NCBI GenBank assembly: GCA_024234855.1 | Contig: JACKNN010000009.1 | Location: 1-55,167 of the forward strand | Source: Pseudomonadales bacterium | GTDB taxonomy: Bacteria; Pseudomonadota; Gammaproteobacteria; Pseudomonadales; Halieaceae | Length of the DNA: 55,167 nucleotides | Reading direction: 5' to 3' | Shown here: positions 53,040 to 55,167 of the stretch, one piece after another | Layout: every line of letters begins with the position of its first letter | Numbering within the stretch: the first letter of the stretch is position 1 | Program-made: the position numbers and the translations under genes | Notes under the pieces: model-generated | The model's input: only the letters and a program-made list of their open reading frames with translations | Database searches by the model: none | What the model was told of the DNA's origin: nothing

Positions 53040-54758
53040 TCAGGGATCCACCGGGCTTATGGATGCGCGGTCGAGTTCTCCGTCGAAACGCGCTATCAGC
53101 TGCTGTAAAAGTGGGTCCGCCTCGATAGTGGCAACGGCTGCCTGCTGGCGCTCCTGGCGCAACCTGGCCTGGCGCATGGCGGGTGTTTCACCCAGCACAT
53201 CGCCCGGCTCGATGCTGACTGTGAGCGGCCTGGCGAGGTACTTTTCCAGCGCCGTTCGAATTTGCCCGGCATGGCCCTTGTTGAAAAGGGCCGCATTGGC
53301 CGTATCGAGCACGAACTGCGCGTCGTCGCCACTACAGTGCCTCAACTCACAGTGGGTCGCTATGGTATACACAATTCCGCCCAGCCCCAACCGCTCCAGC
53401 ACCGCGTGCCAGTTTGCCGGGGTGAGTTCCACCGCAGCCACCGCAGCCAGGGCGACTGGCGGAACCGGCGGTACCGCCTCAAGGATTTCGGCTTTGGCGG
53501 CGGGCACAGGCGTTGGGGTCGGGGCGGGAGCCGGGGCAGCGGCCGGCGGTTGCGGCGCCGCGGGCGCCCCTTCAGGCTTTTTTGCCGTTGCGTCGACCTC
53601 CCGCGCGACGGTTTGTGCAGCGCCGGGACTGGCCGGGGCCAGGTCGCCGGCGGCCAGGTTGTCATCTATCACCGCGGCGGGCCGGAACGCCACCATGCGC
53701 AGCAGCGTCATCTCAAAGCCGCTGCGGGGGTCACTCGCCAGGGCAATATCCCGCTTGCCATTGAGCGCTATCTGGTAAAAGAGCTGAACATCCTCGGCTG
53801 TCATCGCCGCCGCCAGCTGTGCGATCCGTTCGGCATCGCCCCAACTATTGTCGATGGCCGCCGGCACCACCTGGGCGACTGCCACCCGGTGCAGCAGGGA
53901 AATCAGCTCATCCAGACTGCCCTCGAAATCCGGCGCGTGTTCCGCCATGTGGGCCACCACAGCCAGCAGCCCCGCCGGGTCGCCCGCCGCCAGGGTTTCC
54001 AGCAGCCGGTAGATGAAGCTCAGCTCCACGCTGCCCAGCATACTGCGGACGTCGTCCTCGTTGAGTTTGCCCGAGCCAAAGGAGATGGCCTGGTCGGTCA
54101 GGCTAAGGGCGTCTCGCATACTGCCCGCGGCCGCCCGGCCCAGCAGCCACAGGGAGGGCTCCTCGAAACTGATCATCTCCTGTCCCAGCACATGGCGCAG
54201 GTGTCCGACGATCTGCTCGGGCGGCATGTTTTTCAGGTTGAACTGCAGGCAGCGGGACAAAATAGTGACCGGCAGTTTCTGCGGGTCGGTGGTGGCCAGC
54301 AGGAATTTGACGTGCGGCGGCGGCTCTTCCAGGGTTTTGAGCAGGGCATTGAAGCTGTGCCCCGACAGCATGTGGACCTCGTCGATCAGGTACACCTTGT
54401 AGCGGGACCGGGTCGGTGCGTACTGGACATTTTCCAGCAGGTCGCGGGTGTCCTCCACCTTGGTGCGCGAGGCCGCGTCCACTTCCAGCAGGTCGACACT
54501 GCGGCCCTCGGCAATCTCCAGGCAGGACGAGCACTGGCCGCAGGGCTCGGAACTGACCCCGGTTTCACAGTTGAGACACTTGGCCAGAATGCGGGCGATG
54601 GTGGTCTTGCCCACACCGCGGGTACCGGTGAACAGGTAGGCGTGGTGCAGGCGATCGTGGTCCAGGGCGTTGACCAGCGCCTGCAGTACATGCTCCTGGC
54701 CGACCATCTCGCGAAAGCTCTTGGGTCGCCACTTGCGCGCGAGTACCTGGTAGGACAT
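53040..54758 (-). CDS. dnaX: DNA polymerase III tau (and predicted gamma) subunit
   Basis: The clamp-loader ATPase; full-length tau is 572 residues from the ATG at 54758. Walker A GTRGVGKTT (residues ~45-53), zinc-binding CLNCET...CGQCSSC, Walker B LIDEVHML, sensor SRC. An Ala/Pro-rich linker (~395-430) joins domain III to the tau C-terminal domain, which binds DnaB and the polymerase. Within codons 392-394 lies the slippery GCA AAA AAG; slipping by -1 gives GCC TGA at once, producing a gamma form of about 395 residues. Tau is shorter than the E. coli protein (643). Confidence 0.96.
   Translation of the reverse strand: MSYQVLARKWRPKSFREMVGQEHVLQALVNALDHDRLHHAYLFTGTRGVGKTTIARILAKCLNCETGVSSEPCGQCSSCLEIAEGRSVDLLEVDAASRTKVEDTRDLLENVQYAPTRSRYKVYLIDEVHMLSGHSFNALLKTLEEPPPHVKFLLATTDPQKLPVTILSRCLQFNLKNMPPEQIVGHLRHVLGQEMISFEEPSLWLLGRAAAGSMRDALSLTDQAISFGSGKLNEDDVRSMLGSVELSFIYRLLETLAAGDPAGLLAVVAHMAEHAPDFEGSLDELISLLHRVAVAQVVPAAIDNSWGDAERIAQLAAAMTAEDVQLFYQIALNGKRDIALASDPRSGFEMTLLRMVAFRPAAVIDDNLAAGDLAPASPGAAQTVAREVDATAKKPEGAPAAPQPPAAAPAPAPTPTPVPAAKAEILEAVPPVPPVALAAVAAVELTPANWHAVLERLGLGGIVYTIATHCELRHCSGDDAQFVLDTANAALFNKGHAGQIRTALEKYLARPLTVSIEPGDVLGETPAMRQARLRQERQQAAVATIEADPLLQQLIARFDGELDRASISPVDP
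53554..53602 (-). promoter_or_regulatory. dnaX programmed -1 frameshift signal
   Basis: On the minus strand the elements run in order: GGGAGGT (53602-53596) as an internal Shine-Dalgarno, 12 bases, the slippery heptamer A-AAA-AAG (53583-53577), an 8-base spacer, and a hairpin GGCGCC-CGC-GGCGCC (53568-53554). The -1 frame stops at TGA (53574-53572). This is the same arrangement that makes gamma in E. coli. Confidence 0.85.
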
Positions 54759-54818
54759 GCGGTGATTTGCCTTGGATCGGAAAAAGAGAGCTAGGATACA
54801 CCAGCCGGGAGGTGAGGC

Positions 54819-54836
54819 AAAACGGCCATGCGGCCC
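54819..54836 (-). terminator. weak terminator-like hairpin after the SRP RNA
   Basis: On the minus strand GGCC, the loop GCAT, GGCC and then GTTTT follow the SRP RNA 3' end within about 10 bases. The stem is only 4-5 bp, so this may not stop transcription fully. Confidence 0.35.
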
Positions 54837-54843
54837 GGGAATG

Positions 54844-54948
54844 GAGGCGACCCAGACAGCCACACCCCGGCACACGAGTCGATAATTACCGTTGCTCCCT
54901 TCCGGGCCTGGCGGGGTTCACTATCTATCATTGCGAGGGGACCGCCTG
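54844..54948 (-). ncRNA. ffs: signal recognition particle RNA (4.5S RNA)
   Basis: The minus strand holds the conserved Ffh-binding core GCCAGGCCCGGAAGGGAGCAACGG with its GGAA tetraloop and the asymmetric loop. Outer ends CAGGCGGTCCCC and GGGTCGCCTCC pair to close a single long hairpin of about 105 bases, the small bacterial SRP class. It targets inner-membrane proteins to SecYEG with Ffh. It lies 85 bases upstream of dnaX on the same strand, a common arrangement. Ends are approximate to a few bases. Confidence 0.92.
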
Positions 54949-54988
54949 GATCACCACAGTGTCTGCAAGCGGGTCGCAGAGGGCGCGT

Positions 54989-55017
54989 ATTGTGCGCGAA
55001 ATGACTATTGGCTGCAA
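54989..55017 (-). promoter_or_regulatory. possible promoter of the SRP RNA
   Basis: On the minus strand TTGCAG (55017-55012), 17 bases and CACAAT (54994-54989), followed by a GC-rich discriminator typical of stable-RNA promoters. Both hexamers are only fair matches. Confidence 0.3.
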
Positions 55018-55099
55018 GCCGTGATGCAATCAGCCCACCGGGCGGTGGAAACAGCGGCGCCGCTGGCACTGATACCAACGGGTTGCGCCCCGCCGGAGG

Positions 55100-55167
55100 C
55101 TAACTGTTTTGCGTGTGGACGAAACCCGCCAGGGCCTGGGCGTAGTACTGCACCTTTTCCTCAGGTA
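55100..55167 (-). CDS. C-terminal end of an unrecognised gene (5' end outside window)
   Basis: Entering from the right edge, one minus-strand frame is open to a TAG at 55102-55100 and reads PEEKVQYYAQALAGFVHTQNS. The residue composition is protein-like, and the frame stops before the SRP promoter region. I do not recognise the family from 22 residues. It would be transcribed toward ffs and dnaX. Confidence 0.5.
   Translation of the reverse strand, partial: PEEKVQYYAQALAGFVHTQNS

Noticed and set aside
55052..55065. Perfect 14-base palindrome CAGCGGCGCCGCTG as a terminator of the right-edge gene
   Set aside because: It has no natural loop and only three T follow on the minus strand.

Overview
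The window is about 55 kb of GC-rich chromosome, by eye near 60% G+C, from a gammaproteobacterium. The evidence is E. coli-type SOS boxes upstream of lexA, the uvrC-pgsA-tRNA(Gly)-tRNA(Cys) order, a complete Na+-NQR operon, a complete LolCDE system, and a long run of genes (murB, kdsB, lpxK, exbD/exbB, comEC, DUF2062, lolCDE, nqr, gap, mfd, csiV, MTAP-like phosphorylase, lexA, topA) whose order I recall from Pseudomonas. The Na+ pump together with several acyl-CoA ligase and TauD-type genes suggests a marine member of the Cellvibrionales/Halieaceae neighbourhood. That placement is inference. I see no insertion sequence, phage integrase, CRISPR array or toxin-antitoxin pair.

Layout. Positions 1-9.8 kb are accessory catabolic genes: two acyl-CoA ligases (one cut by the window edge), a DGAT-like acyltransferase, an NAD-dependent epimerase/reductase, an AraC regulator, a class II aldolase, a TauD/TfdA dioxygenase, an alpha/beta hydrolase and a LuxR-type regulator. 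Positions 10.0-21.0 kb, nearly all on the minus strand, form an envelope and DNA-maintenance block. In transcription order it reads comEC, exbB, exbD, msbA, lpxK, kdsB, murB, uvrC, pgsA, a half tRNA-Gly relic, tRNA-Gly and tRNA-Cys, with many stop/start overlaps. Positions 21.1-32.1 kb hold a DUF2062 protein and then, on the minus strand, nqrABCDEF, apbE, nqrM and lolCDE. This puts the sodium pump, its flavin-attachment enzyme and its Fe maturation factor directly ahead of the lipoprotein sorting transporter. Positions 32.4-39.4 kb hold gap (long form), mfd, csiV and a methylthio-nucleoside phosphorylase.

Positions 39.4-44.9 kb hold lexA, topA and small conserved proteins. Positions 45.1-50.2 kb hold a universal stress protein, a glutaredoxin-like protein, an IclR-type regulator, a TrmH-type rRNA/tRNA methyltransferase, a MoxR ATPase/VWA pair and a small membrane protein. 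Positions 50.2-55.2 kb hold ycgN, ycgL, rnd, recR, ybaB, dnaX and the SRP RNA, all on the minus strand, then the 3' end of an unrecognised gene.

Most of the window is housekeeping, and I find no convincing wholly new multi-gene system. The most informative non-standard signals are four. First, dnaX carries a complete set of programmed -1 frameshift elements. Second, a half-length copy of tRNA-Gly lies 106 bp upstream of the intact gene. Third, a terminator-like hairpin downstream of nqrF lies inside the signal-peptide codons of apbE. Fourth, the comEC-exbBD-msbA-lpxK-kdsB-murB order combines what are separate arrangements in Escherichia and Pseudomonas.
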